Below are positions 8,487-17,937 of a stretch of 64,000 nt of DNA, in pieces. Positions within the stretch are counted from its first letter, which is position 1, and each line of letters opens with the position of its first letter. The translations under genes and the position numbers were made by a program. Source of the stretch: Ruminococcus sp. (GTDB taxonomy: Bacteria > Bacillota > Clostridia > Oscillospirales > Ruminococcaceae); the NCBI GenBank assembly GCA_021770655.1, contig JAETQO010000005.1, positions 1 through 64,000 of the forward strand, read 5' to 3'. Under the pieces are notes generated by a model, which worked only from the letters and a program-made list of their open reading frames with translations, had not been told where the DNA came from and did not search any database.

Positions 8487-9290
8487 ATGAATTATACACA
8501 AGACGGTAACGACATTCTTTTACAGCAATCCGACTTCAATCTAGACGAAACTCTGGACTGCGGTCAGGCTTTTCGCTGGGTAAAAGTTTCGTACAATATA
8601 TATAAAGGCGCATTTTTGAACCACCCGCTAACCATAAGCTGTGAAAACGGTTCAGATACGTTTCGTCTGCATAACACAACAGCGGATGAAATGGAAAATG
8701 TCTGGGCGGATTATTTCGATCTTTCAACCGATTACGGAGAACTTAAAAAGCGTTTTTCGGAAGACGAAACACTTTCTAAAGCCTGCGAGTATGCCGGAGG
8801 TATAAGAATATTAAAGCAGGATAAATGGGAGGCTCTATCCTCGTTTATCATAAGTCAGAACAACAACATTCCCCGTATAAAGGGCATCATAGGCAGACTT
8901 GTGGAACATTACGGCGGATATCCGTCCTGCGCAGACATGACAAACGAAACAGCGGACAGCCTTGCATATCTGCGTTCAGGGTTCAGAGCGAAATATCTTA
9001 TCGACGCTGTCACAAAAATAAGCTCCGGTGAAATAAACCTTGATGAGATTGCTGAAATGGATATTGATAATGCAAGGAAGACATTACAGACAATTAAGGG
9101 CGTAGGACCCAAGGTCGCGGAATGTGCTTTGCTTTTCGGCTTTTACAGAACCGAAGCTTTTCCTAAAGACGTTTGGGTGAAGCGTGTTATTGCAAACTGG
9201 TATCCTAACGGACTTCCCGACTGTGTTAAGGGTGTTGAGGGTATCGCACAGCAGTATTTGTTCCACTACATAAGAAATCTTGAGAAGTAA
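8487..9290 (+). CDS. 8-oxoguanine DNA glycosylase/AP lyase, OGG1-like
   Basis: 267 residues. The N-terminal OGG_N part has TLDCGQAFRW. The HhH-GPD domain has QNNNIPRIKGII and the hairpin KGVGPKVAECALLF, whose Lys is the expected Schiff-base nucleophile, followed by FPKDVWVKR with the catalytic Asp. It excises oxidised guanine in base-excision repair. Monocistronic, with its own promoter and terminator. Confidence 0.88.
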   Translation: MNYTQDGNDILLQQSDFNLDETLDCGQAFRWVKVSYNIYKGAFLNHPLTISCENGSDTFRLHNTTADEMENVWADYFDLSTDYGELKKRFSEDETLSKACEYAGGIRILKQDKWEALSSFIISQNNNIPRIKGIIGRLVEHYGGYPSCADMTNETADSLAYLRSGFRAKYLIDAVTKISSGEINLDEIAEMDIDNARKTLQTIKGVGPKVAECALLFGFYRTEAFPKDVWVKRVIANWYPNGLPDCVKGVEGIAQQYLFHYIRNLEK

Positions 9291-9294
9291 AATC

Positions 9295-9333
9295 AGGCAG
9301 TACCGTTACTGGAATTGAACGGTACTGCCAATA
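9295..9333. terminator. Bidirectional terminator between the glycosylase gene and argS
   Basis: GGCAGTACCGTT and AACGGTACTGCC form a 12-bp perfect stem between two convergent genes. Confidence 0.8.
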
Positions 9334-9348
9334 TTATTCAATATGTGA

Positions 9349-11037
9349 TTACATAGACTCAGGACAGGTAATTTTAAACATATCGAGTATATTCTTTATA
9401 ACCTGCTTAACTGCCAAAGAAAGAGAAAGTCTTGCCTGCATAAGATTTTCTTCCTCACCCATAATGCGGCAGTTGTTATAAAATTTGTGATACAGCGTTG
9501 CAAGATCTACAACGTATTTGGTTACCTTTGCAGGGTCATACGCTCTGGCGGCGTCGTTAATAACATTAGGAAGTGTAGCAAGGTGTTTGATGATCTCCTG
9601 CTCTTCCGGAGCGGCGAGAACTCTGAGCTCTTCTCTGCCAAGCGTCTTGACCTCTATTTCCGCATCAGTCATTTTCTTCATAACTGAGCAAATTCTCGCA
9701 TGAGCGTACTGAACATAGTAAACCGGATTTTGACTAGTCTGCGATACGGCAAGGTCAAGATCAAAATCAAAATGTGAATTCGGCTCACGGAGATTAAAGA
9801 AAAACCTTGCCGCGTCTATAGGAATCTCATCAAGAAGCGTGGAAAGCGTGATAGCTTTGCCCGAACGCTTAGAAAGCTTATACTTTTCACCGTTGCGGAC
9901 AAGATTTACCATCTGCATTATAACAATGTCAAGTCTGTCGGCGTCAACGCCCAAAGCAGACATTGAGGCCTTGATACGGGCGATATAACCGTGATGATCT
10001 GCACCCAGAATATCGATCGCCTTGTCAAATCCTCTTGTTACAAGCTTGTTGTAGTGATAAGCAATGTCCGGAACAAAATAAGTAGGCACACCGTTGTCCC
10101 TTACAAGGACTCTGTCTTTTTCATCGCCGAATTCAGACGACTTGAACCACAGTGCTCCGTCCTGTTCATAAGTATAACCGCTTTCTTTAAGCTTTTCGAT
10201 AACCCTCTGTACAGAACCGTCGTTATGCAAAGAGCTTTCGTTAAACCATTTATCATATTGAATTCTGTATTTCCCCAGATCATCATGAAGGGTCTGTATA
10301 TTCTTTGGCAGTGCAAAATCGCAAAGTGCCTGTCGGCGTTCTTCTCTGTCGGTGTTCACATATTTATCGCCGTATATTTCACTGAAAGCTTTTGCGTGTT
10401 CAATTATATCCTGTCCCTGATATGCGTCCTCGGGCAATTCGGTTTCAGGCTTGTAGAGCTGCAAATACCTTACTTCAAGCGATGTCTTGAATTTTTCAAT
10501 CTGATTGCCTGCGTCGTTTACATAGAACTCTCTGGCTACCTTATAACCGGCTTTCTCCAATACGGACGAAAGACAATCTCCGATAGCGCCGCCTCTAGCA
10601 TTGCCGATGTGCATAGGTCCTGTCGGATTTGCAGATACAAATTCAACAAGAACGCTTTTACCTGCGCCCATATCTGTTTCACCGTACTTTCCTTTTTGTT
10701 CAAGCACAGCCAAAACAACCTCGGCATACCAATCCTGCGAATAAAAGAAATTGATAAAACCCGGTCCTGCAACTTCGCATTTCTCGAAGAAAGTTCCGTC
10801 AAGCCGGATTTTAGAAACAATAGACTCCGCTATTTTACGAGGATTGTTTCTGAAAGGCTTTGCGGATACCATTGCCGCATTTGTAGAAATATCTCCGTTT
10901 TTAGGATCAGCGGGAATTTCAGCATTGAATGCGGGAACTGGCTCAGCCGGAAATGTACCGTCTGCAACAAGTTCGCCCATTGCTTTCATAACAAGCTCTT
11001 TAACCTGCATAAAAGCGTCGTTTATCAGATTTGTCAT
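9349..11037 (-). CDS. argS: Arginyl-tRNA synthetase
   Basis: 562 residues from the ATG reading MTNLINDAF; longer upstream codons are intergenic. Class I synthetase: NPTGPMHIGNARG carries the HIGH-type signature and YKLSKRSG the KMSKS-type loop; the N-terminal additional domain and C-terminal DALR anticodon-binding domain complete it. It is the last gene of a leftward run with ddl, murI and a DUF1934 gene. Confidence 0.96.
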   Translation of the reverse strand: MTNLINDAFMQVKELVMKAMGELVADGTFPAEPVPAFNAEIPADPKNGDISTNAAMVSAKPFRNNPRKIAESIVSKIRLDGTFFEKCEVAGPGFINFFYSQDWYAEVVLAVLEQKGKYGETDMGAGKSVLVEFVSANPTGPMHIGNARGGAIGDCLSSVLEKAGYKVAREFYVNDAGNQIEKFKTSLEVRYLQLYKPETELPEDAYQGQDIIEHAKAFSEIYGDKYVNTDREERRQALCDFALPKNIQTLHDDLGKYRIQYDKWFNESSLHNDGSVQRVIEKLKESGYTYEQDGALWFKSSEFGDEKDRVLVRDNGVPTYFVPDIAYHYNKLVTRGFDKAIDILGADHHGYIARIKASMSALGVDADRLDIVIMQMVNLVRNGEKYKLSKRSGKAITLSTLLDEIPIDAARFFFNLREPNSHFDFDLDLAVSQTSQNPVYYVQYAHARICSVMKKMTDAEIEVKTLGREELRVLAAPEEQEIIKHLATLPNVINDAARAYDPAKVTKYVVDLATLYHKFYNNCRIMGEEENLMQARLSLSLAVKQVIKNILDMFKITCPESM

Positions 11038-11065
11038 TATTTTTTTCCGTCCTTCCAAATTAATA

Positions 11066-11503
11066 TTATGCGACAGTGTTCGCCTCTTTAACTTCAATAG
11101 TAATATCAAAATCACCGACATAGCTTGAATTGATATCGATAACATAATGAAAATCAAGTCTGCCGCCGTTGTCGTTGAGAGTAGAGTTAATAGAAGTAGC
11201 GTTTACGCCCACCATAAAATCTCCGTAAGGAGTGCCGTAAACGCAGTGGTGTTTTGTTCCGAGTTCTATTATCAGATTTGATTCCACCGCTCCCGTTCGG
11301 AACATAGTTACCTTACTGTTCCCCTCAAGCTCCAAAGAAGTAACGCTGCCCTTGAAGCCTGTAGCTTCAGATTCTTCGTAGGTAATTCTGTAGCCGTTAT
11401 CGGTGCTTTCATAAGTACCGGAAGACAACAGCTCCGTTTCCTCCTGTGATTCTCCGTCTGATTGTCGGCTCACAAGCTTGATCGATACGTCTTTATTAAT
11501 CAA
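11066..11503 (-). CDS. DUF1934 family beta-barrel protein
   Basis: 145 residues. The pattern (N-terminal VSIKLVSRQSD, central YRITYEESEATGF, C-terminal GGRLDFHYVID) matches the lipocalin-like DUF1934 family that sits next to argS or murI in many Firmicutes. Function unknown; its conserved position suggests a link to envelope or translation housekeeping. Confidence 0.8.
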   Translation of the reverse strand: MINKDVSIKLVSRQSDGESQEETELLSSGTYESTDNGYRITYEESEATGFKGSVTSLELEGNSKVTMFRTGAVESNLIIELGTKHHCVYGTPYGDFMVGVNATSINSTLNDNGGRLDFHYVIDINSSYVGDFDITIEVKEANTVA

Positions 11504-11518
11504 TTACAGTCCTCCATT

Positions 11519-12328
11519 TTACAGCTTCAGGCTGCATTTAGAAATTTTTGCATTAATATTTTTCCCAAGAAATTTTTCAACATTCTCCGAAAACAATTCT
11601 TCGCTGTCGGTACAGTAAAGTTCGATATTACCCGACTCCTCTCTGTCGGCAGTACTGTCGCTGTATGTAAGTGTATTAAGCGCATACTTAGCAAGCTCGG
11701 CACCCGAAGATACCAGCGTAACTCTGTCTCCCATAACCTGAGAAATAAGCTCTGACAGGTGTGGATAGTGCGTACAGCCAAGTATAAGAGTGTCAACTTC
11801 TTCTTCCTTCATAATTTCCAGATACTCTTCCGCAAAATAACGTGCAGGAGGGCAATCGGGAGAAGTATAACCGTTTTCAACCAGCGGTACAAACATAGGA
11901 CAAGCCTTGCCGACAACTTTGATTTCCGGATTTATGCTTCTGATGACCTTCCCGTATACTCCGCTTTTCACAGTAGCGCTGGTTGCGATTATGCCGATAC
12001 GGTTATTTTTCGTTGCCGCGCAAGCCGCTTTTACCGCCGGTTGAACAACTCCGCTCACAGAAATCCCGGGATCCTCTTTCATAAAAGATAGTACAGACGA
12101 AACAGTTCCGCAGGCAACCAAAATCATTTTAACATTATGCTGTTTAAGAAATTCAATATCCTGTCTGGCATAACTCATAATAGTTTCGCGGCTTCTTGTG
12201 CCGTATGGAACTCTTGCAGTATCTCCAAGATAGACAATATCTTCATTGGGAAGAAGGTTTATAAGTTCCTCAACACAGGTAAGACCGCCGATACCGGAGT
12301 CAAACACTCCGATAGCCGAGTTATTCAT
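11519..12328 (-). CDS. murI: Glutamate racemase
   Basis: 269 residues. Supplies D-glutamate for peptidoglycan. Both catalytic cysteines are in place (VACGTVSS and LGCTHYPHL), as is the N-terminal FDSGIGGLT motif. The start overlaps the ddl stop by 8 bp, which ties two D-amino-acid steps of wall synthesis together. Confidence 0.96.
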   Translation of the reverse strand: MNNSAIGVFDSGIGGLTCVEELINLLPNEDIVYLGDTARVPYGTRSRETIMSYARQDIEFLKQHNVKMILVACGTVSSVLSFMKEDPGISVSGVVQPAVKAACAATKNNRIGIIATSATVKSGVYGKVIRSINPEIKVVGKACPMFVPLVENGYTSPDCPPARYFAEEYLEIMKEEEVDTLILGCTHYPHLSELISQVMGDRVTLVSSGAELAKYALNTLTYSDSTADREESGNIELYCTDSEELFSENVEKFLGKNINAKISKCSLKL

Positions 12329-13403
12329 AGTCTACCTCCGCCTTATCAAGCGCAAGTCTGATAAGTTTGTCTTCCTGTTCTTCAGGCGACATACCTGCGT
12401 CAATCATAAGCTGCGGATACATACTTATAGGTGTATGACCGGGCAAGGTGTTTATCTCATTGAGTATAACGGTATTGTCTTCGCAAAGGAAAAAATCTAC
12501 CCTTGAAAGACCCGAGCAACCCATAATTTTATAAGCATCAACAGCTGTTTGCCTGATATTTTCAATATTTTCAGCGCTCATTCTTGCAGGAATGACAGTC
12601 TTAGATGAAGCGTCGTTATACTTAGCGTCAAAATCATAAAATTCGTCGTTTGCCGAACAAACCTCTCCGATAGTCGAAGCAATCGGCTCATCGTTGCCCA
12701 TGACAGCACATTCGCATTCCATACCAGTTATTGTTTCCTCAACAACGACCTTACTGTCATGCGCAAAAGCAAGCTTGATTGCCGCTTTAAGCTCGTCTCT
12801 GTTTCCGGCTTTTGATACGCCGACAGAAGAACCGCAGTTAGCCGGCTTTACAAACATAGGATAGCCAAGTTTCTTCTCCATTTCATAGCATTTTTCATCA
12901 AGTATCGAAAGATGTGAAGTAAGCATAGAAACCCACTTGGCAGTTTTAATACCGTTAGCCTCGAGAATCGTGTGCGTTATTTCCTTATCCATACAATTAG
13001 CGGAAGAAATATGGTCACAGCCGACAAACGGGATCTCCGCTAACTGAAACAAACCCTGAATAGTGCCGTCTTCGCCGTTTTTCCCGTGAAGTACGGGAAA
13101 AACAACATCAGCCTTCACTTTTTGAACGGCACCGTCCTGTCCGAAAGCTAAAAATCCCTTGTGAAGCGGATCGGGACTGAGGATACACGGTACATTGTCC
13201 GGATGTTGTTCCCAATTATTGTTTTCAATATCCTCAACGTCGCCGATATATTTCATCCAATGACCTTTTTTGGTAATTCCTATACAGATCACGTCGTATT
13301 TATCCCTTGGTATACTTCTGATTACATGAGCGGCTGAGACGAGCGAAACATCGTGCTCGTTGGATTTACCGCCGAAAATTACAGCAACACGAATTTTTGA
13401 CAT
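12321..13403 (-). CDS. ddl: D-alanine--D-alanine ligase
   Basis: 360 residues, ATP-grasp fold. N-terminal VIFGGKSNEHDVSL, the ATP-binding region ending EETITGMECE, and the metal-binding LNEINTLPGHT are present. Makes the D-Ala-D-Ala dipeptide. The ribosome site is AAAGGA. First gene of the ddl-murI-DUF1934-argS operon. Confidence 0.96.
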   Translation of the reverse strand: MSKIRVAVIFGGKSNEHDVSLVSAAHVIRSIPRDKYDVICIGITKKGHWMKYIGDVEDIENNNWEQHPDNVPCILSPDPLHKGFLAFGQDGAVQKVKADVVFPVLHGKNGEDGTIQGLFQLAEIPFVGCDHISSANCMDKEITHTILEANGIKTAKWVSMLTSHLSILDEKCYEMEKKLGYPMFVKPANCGSSVGVSKAGNRDELKAAIKLAFAHDSKVVVEETITGMECECAVMGNDEPIASTIGEVCSANDEFYDFDAKYNDASSKTVIPARMSAENIENIRQTAVDAYKIMGCSGLSRVDFFLCEDNTVILNEINTLPGHTPISMYPQLMIDAGMSPEEQEDKLIRLALDKAEVDYE

Positions 13404-13437
13404 AAAAACTTCGTCCTTTCAGAATTAGTATCATAAT

Positions 13438-13466
13438 ATTATAACATATTTTTACCGGGATTGCAA
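13438..13466 (-). promoter_or_regulatory. Promoter of the ddl-murI-argS operon
   Basis: On the reverse strand TTGCAA (13461-13466) and TATAAT (13438-13443) with 17-bp spacing, about 35 bp upstream of the ddl start. Confidence 0.6.
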
Positions 13467-13525
13467 ATGCGTTTATGACAAAATAAACAGCGCAGAAAAT
13501 GAATTATTGTAATCTTTGCATAACA

Positions 13526-14305
13526 TTAAGCCTGCCTGCAAAATGCCGCGGCCTCTACAAAGCTGATATTTCCGCCGAAAATATCCAAAGCGGAGCCTAT
13601 GGTAAAATCAATTTTGTTTTTTCCAAGCTTTGACAGCATTTCCAGATCGTCAAATGAGGATATGCCGCCGGCGTATGTTGAAGGTATATCGCAGAAATCT
13701 CCCATAAATGCGGCAAGCTTTTCTTCTATGCCGTGAGACTTCCCTTCAGCGTCTACGGCGTGAATAAGAAATTCGCTGCAATAGTCCGAAAAAAGCTCAA
13801 AACACTTCTCATCGACCTCGATGTCGGTAAACTTCTGCCAGCGATCTGTCACAACATAATATTTTCCGTTTTTCCTGCGGCAGGATAAATCTATTGTGAG
13901 TCTGTCTTTTCCGATAGCTTTGACAAGACGTTTGAGGTTATCAAAATTTACATCCCCGTTTTTAAATACAAAGCTTGTAACAATAACTTTTTCTGCCCCG
14001 CGGTTTAAAAATTCCGGTGCGTTCTGATCATTAATTCCGCCGCCGATCTGAAGACCTCCTTCAAAAGCCGACAGAGCTTTGTACGCCTGAAAAAGATCCT
14101 GCTCGTAAAATTCACTCCCTGCGGGATTTAATAAAATAATGTGACCTCCGACAAGGTCAAAAGCTTTATAAAGCTTTCCGTAATATTCACCGTCATATTC
14201 GGATACAAAGTTATCTACGGCAAAATTCTCTCTGTCCGACAGACTTCCGCCTACGATCTGCTTTACCTTTCCATTATGTATATCGATACAAGGTCTGAAT
14301 CTCAT
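13526..14305 (-). CDS. hisA: ProFAR isomerase, eukaryotic HIS6-like type
   Basis: 259 residues from MRFRPCIDIHNGKVKQIVGG. Catalyses the HisA step of histidine synthesis. Unlike usual bacterial HisA, the sequence tracks the yeast HIS6 form throughout: VGGGIND-type loop (IGGGINDQN), KVIVTSFVF, DLSCRRKNGKYYV, EFLIHAVDAEG, and a C-terminal GSALDIFGGN. It is an orphan here; no other his genes are in the window. The gene ahead ends 8 bp upstream. Confidence 0.85.
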   Translation of the reverse strand: MRFRPCIDIHNGKVKQIVGGSLSDRENFAVDNFVSEYDGEYYGKLYKAFDLVGGHIILLNPAGSEFYEQDLFQAYKALSAFEGGLQIGGGINDQNAPEFLNRGAEKVIVTSFVFKNGDVNFDNLKRLVKAIGKDRLTIDLSCRRKNGKYYVVTDRWQKFTDIEVDEKCFELFSDYCSEFLIHAVDAEGKSHGIEEKLAAFMGDFCDIPSTYAGGISSFDDLEMLSKLGKNKIDFTIGSALDIFGGNISFVEAAAFCRQA

Positions 14306-14313
14306 TTTTACAC

Positions 14314-15321
14314 CTACTTGTTTTTTCTCATATATATGACAAGAACAACTTCGTCGCCGTTTTTTACTCGCTGGCATGATAAAATATATTCGCTGTGCCT
14401 TGAAGAAAACTCATCGAAAACTTCGGAAAGCCCTTTGATTTTCCGCACATTCAGACGATCGTCAATTGCATCAGCCTCATTCATTATCTCTGCATTATCG
14501 TTATTTAACCGCACGGCAACACTGTCGTTCATATCTTTTATCGCATTTTCCATAAGAGGAAAAAGATCTGAAATATCGGATAAATCAGTTAGCGTTTGAG
14601 AAATGTATGAATACTCACAGCTGTCTGTTTCCGGAAAATCCGAACTATCCCATGTATGTTTTTCTTTCATATATTCTTCCGAAACGTTGAAATATTTGTG
14701 ACGAACAGGTCTGCTGTCAAAATCCGGCGTCGGATCGTCCCAGCATACGTCTACATAATACCAGCTCCCGCATATCTCAACCATATTCCATGAATGTTCA
14801 TCACCCATAAAATCCTCAGCATAGATCGTCTTGCATGGTATCTCAAGCATATCCATAAAAAGCTGAAAGGTAGTAGAATAGCCTGAACAAATGGTTTTTC
14901 CGTTTATAAGTCCACCGTATGGATTATCTGCATTAGGCGACATTATTCCTAACGCATTAATATATACTTCATCATATTCAGTATGAAGCACGATATAATC
15001 GTGTACAGCAAGTTCTTTTTCATAGTTCGTCATATCCGGTTTGATTATTTCCGCAATGGCCGATGAAGCTTTATCGTATATTTTCAGCTGAGATTCAGTA
15101 AGACCATTTGTGTCTCCGCTCAGATATGCCCTTGATATAGGCGAGGAATCATATACTTTCATGGAATCTTCATTTTCGGAATTTGAAACTGTTTCTGATT
15201 TTTCGGAAGATCCTGTTGAATTATCATCGGCAGAATTGCTTTCTGAACAACCTGAAACGATAATACAGGACAGCATAACACACATTAAGGCTAGTAGCTT
15301 TGTCAAACAAATTCTCCTCAT
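14314..15321 (-). CDS. Lipoprotein with transglutaminase-like domain
   Basis: 335 residues. Signal peptide with lipobox IVSGC near residue 25, then a Ser/Asp/Glu-rich linker. The core has the cysteine-protease-like triad: GKTICSGYSTTF (Cys), GDEHSWNMVE (His) and YYVDVCWDDP (Asp). Such proteins are surface-anchored and may cleave or cross-link peptides; no substrate can be named. It reads directly into the hisA gene with an 8-bp gap, though the pairing has no obvious meaning. Confidence 0.8.
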   Translation of the reverse strand: MRRICLTKLLALMCVMLSCIIVSGCSESNSADDNSTGSSEKSETVSNSENEDSMKVYDSSPISRAYLSGDTNGLTESQLKIYDKASSAIAEIIKPDMTNYEKELAVHDYIVLHTEYDEVYINALGIMSPNADNPYGGLINGKTICSGYSTTFQLFMDMLEIPCKTIYAEDFMGDEHSWNMVEICGSWYYVDVCWDDPTPDFDSRPVRHKYFNVSEEYMKEKHTWDSSDFPETDSCEYSYISQTLTDLSDISDLFPLMENAIKDMNDSVAVRLNNDNAEIMNEADAIDDRLNVRKIKGLSEVFDEFSSRHSEYILSCQRVKNGDEVVLVIYMRKNK

Positions 15322-15561
15322 TTTTATATAATTGCAATAAATCCATATAATATACGCGGTTAACCGTCGGATATCCTTACGGCAAACCTATTCTAGTGTA
15401 ATTATATAATATGCACCCTTTTGTGTCAAGTCATAAAGAAAACTAATATAAAAATTATAATTTTAAACGCTTCTGCTTGTTAAATTATACAGTAAATTCA
15501 CTTTAGCACAGCAAAGTATTTATACTTTTTTATATTGTTATATGCACAGGTCTATTTTTTC

Positions 15562-15590
15562 TTGACAAAATCCTCAAATTATTATAAAAT
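15562..15590 (+). promoter_or_regulatory. Sigma-A promoter of the aconitase gene
   Basis: TTGACA (15562-15567) and TAAAAT (15585-15590) with 17-bp spacing. The 240 bp further upstream contain no supported gene. Confidence 0.7.
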
Positions 15591-15626
15591 ATTAATATCT
15601 AGTTATTCAGAAAGGATTGTTGAACA

Positions 15627-17570
15627 ATGGGACTTACTTTAACAGAAAAAATACTAAAGGCGCATCTTGTTGACGGTGAATTTGTCAAGGGCAATGAAAT
15701 CGGTATTAAAATCGACCAGACTTTGACTCAGGACGCAACAGGAACAATGGCTTATCTCGAATATGAGGCAATGGGCGTTCCCCGTGTAAAAACTGAAAAA
15801 TCAGTTGCATATATCGACCACAACACACTTCAGTCCGGCTTTGAAAATGCCGACGACCATAGATTTATCGGATCAGTGTGCAAAAAGCACGGAATCTATT
15901 TCTCACGTCCCGGCAACGGAATCTGTCATCAGGTTCATCTTGAGCGTTTCGGAATCCCCGGTAAAACGCTTATCGGTTCGGACAGCCACACTCCTACAGG
16001 CGGCGGAATCGGTATGATAGCTATCGGCGCAGGCGGATTGGATGTTGCCGTTGCAATGGGCGGCGGCGCTTACTACATTACATATCCTAAGATCGTAAAA
16101 ATCAATCTCACAGGCAAGCTTTCTCCTTGGGTATCCGCTAAAGACGTTATTCTCGAAGTTCTCAAAAGAATGTCCGTCAAAGGCGGTGTAGGTAAAGTTA
16201 TTGAATACTGCGGCGAAGGTGTAAAGACGCTTTCAGTGCCCGAGAGAGCTACTATTACAAACATGGGTGCGGAACTTGGTGCGACTACTTCTATCTTCCC
16301 TTCTGATGAAACAACTCTTGCTTTCCTTAAGGCTCAGGACAGAGCCGAGGTATGGAGCGAGCTTAAAGCTGATGACGACGCTGTATATGACGAGCAGATC
16401 GACATTGATCTTTCAACACTTGTACCTCTTGCGGCATGCCCTCATTCTCCCGACAATGTTAAGAGCGTAGATGAGATCGGACCTATGAAAATCGATCAGG
16501 TATGTATCGGTTCCTGCACAAACTCATCTTATGTAGATATGATGAAGGTTGCACATATCCTCAAAGGAAAGACTGTCAATCCTGATGTTTCACTTGCTAT
16601 TGCACCGGGTTCAAAACAGGTTCTTAATATGATTGCACAGAACGGCGCACTTGCAACAATGATCGAAGCCGGCGCCAGAATTCTGGAATCCGCCTGCGGA
16701 CCTTGTATCGGAATGGGACAGTCGCCAAATTCCAAGGGTATTTCACTCAGAACCTTTAACAGAAACTTTGAGGGACGTTCCGGCACAAAGGACGGACAGA
16801 TCTATCTGGTTTCTCCAGAAATGGCCGCTGTTTCCGCTGTCACAGGCGTTCTTACAGACCCTCGCACCCTTGGAGAAATGCCTGAATTCAAGCTCCCTGA
16901 ACAGTTCAAGATCAACGACAACATGGTCGTTGCACCTGCAGATGAAAAGGATATGGACTCTGTAGAAGTCCTCAGAGGACCGAATATCAAGCCTTATCCC
17001 GAAACTTCTCCGCTGGTTGAGAATATCGAATGCCAGGTATCGCTTAAGGTCGGCGACAATATCACAACAGACCATATTATGCCTGCCGGCGCTAAGATTC
17101 TTCCTCTCCGTTCAAACATTCCTGCTATTTCACAGCATTGCTTTACCGTTTGCGATGAAGATTTCCCAAGAAGAGCAAAGAATATGGGCAAATCCATAAT
17201 CGTTGGCGGTTCAAATTACGGACAGGGTTCGTCAAGAGAACACGCGGCTCTTGCTCCGCTCTATCTTGGAATCAAGGCAGTGCTTGTTAAATCCTTTGCG
17301 AGAATCCACAGGGCTAATCTTATCAACGCAGGTATACTTCCTCTCACATTTGTGAACGAAGCTGATTATGAAAAAATCAATCAGGGCGACGAGATCGTTC
17401 TTGCAAATGTTCGTGCAGATATTGAGGCTGATAAGACTCAGCTTACAGTTGTAAACAAGACTACCGGTGCTGAAATCCCTGTGCTCTGCGAGCTTACAGG
17501 ACGTACAAAGGATATAATCCTTGCGGGCGGTCTGCTTGACTACACAAGAGAACAATTATCAGAGCACTGA
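15627..17570 (+). CDS. Aconitate hydratase
   Basis: 647 residues, the short clostridial/archaeal-like aconitase. Interconverts citrate and isocitrate. The [4Fe-4S] cysteines are in CIGSCTNSSY and ACGPCIGMGQ; the swivel domain has GGSNYGQGSSREHAAL. With icd downstream it supplies 2-oxoglutarate, i.e. an oxidative half-TCA route to glutamate. Citrate synthase is not in the window. I give no symbol because the acnA/acnB naming does not fit this subtype. Confidence 0.93.
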   Translation: MGLTLTEKILKAHLVDGEFVKGNEIGIKIDQTLTQDATGTMAYLEYEAMGVPRVKTEKSVAYIDHNTLQSGFENADDHRFIGSVCKKHGIYFSRPGNGICHQVHLERFGIPGKTLIGSDSHTPTGGGIGMIAIGAGGLDVAVAMGGGAYYITYPKIVKINLTGKLSPWVSAKDVILEVLKRMSVKGGVGKVIEYCGEGVKTLSVPERATITNMGAELGATTSIFPSDETTLAFLKAQDRAEVWSELKADDDAVYDEQIDIDLSTLVPLAACPHSPDNVKSVDEIGPMKIDQVCIGSCTNSSYVDMMKVAHILKGKTVNPDVSLAIAPGSKQVLNMIAQNGALATMIEAGARILESACGPCIGMGQSPNSKGISLRTFNRNFEGRSGTKDGQIYLVSPEMAAVSAVTGVLTDPRTLGEMPEFKLPEQFKINDNMVVAPADEKDMDSVEVLRGPNIKPYPETSPLVENIECQVSLKVGDNITTDHIMPAGAKILPLRSNIPAISQHCFTVCDEDFPRRAKNMGKSIIVGGSNYGQGSSREHAALAPLYLGIKAVLVKSFARIHRANLINAGILPLTFVNEADYEKINQGDEIVLANVRADIEADKTQLTVVNKTTGAEIPVLCELTGRTKDIILAGGLLDYTREQLSEH

Positions 17571-17580
17571 TCCTTTACAG

Positions 17581-17820
17581 TTGAATAAAAATATAATTCC
17601 AATATTGTGGCTGCTGCTCATAGTAATTGCTTGCAGCTTATTGTATCAAGCAATGCTGACGCGATACAAAAAAACTAACAAGTCATTTTGGTTCAAGATG
17701 TCAAAATGGTTTTATCGGTTATGTAAAGTCACGGCGATAATCATAATCGCAGCCACACTTATTGTTTCTTTGCTTTCTATAGTAATTATTTTTGCATTCC
17801 CGTTTGTTTATAAAAGCTGA
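17581..17820 (+). CDS. Possible small membrane protein after the aconitase gene
   Basis: An open frame with a TTG at 17581 encodes about 79 residues with two hydrophobic helices (IPILWLLLIVIACSLLY and an Ile-rich C-terminal one). No Shine-Dalgarno sequence is visible, so expression is doubtful. It lies exactly between the real aconitase end and a short imperfect copy of that end. Confidence 0.3.
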   Translation: MNKNIIPILWLLLIVIACSLLYQAMLTRYKKTNKSFWFKMSKWFYRLCKVTAIIIIAATLIVSLLSIVIIFAFPFVYKS

Positions 17821-17873
17821 TTACGAAAAACACAATTCGGACGGTCTGCTTGATCATGCGGGAGAATTATAAT
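17817..17873 (+). repeat. Decayed copy of the aconitase 3' end
   Basis: In frame this reads KADYEKHNSDGLLDHAGEL-stop. It resembles two separate parts of aconitase (EADYEKINQGDE and GGLLDYTREQL), so it looks like a duplicated 3' end that has lost its middle. Confidence 0.45.
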
Positions 17874-17937
17874 AAATCAGAATTCAACATAAATTCTTGT
17901 TATCCCAGAGTTGTTGTATATGGAGATGAGATATTTT

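Noticed and set aside
10981-11066. T-box or other riboswitch before argS
   Set aside because: The gap is only 28 bp, too short, and no T-box sequence is visible.
9991-11091. Long open frame (366 codons) antisense to argS
   Set aside because: It lies fully opposite a well-supported synthetase gene, has no ribosome site and no domain; it is a codon-bias shadow.
13526-14377. Longer HisA start 24 codons upstream
   Set aside because: The extra codons overlap the end of the transglutaminase-like gene and lack a ribosome site; HIS6-type proteins begin at MRFRPCIDIHNG.
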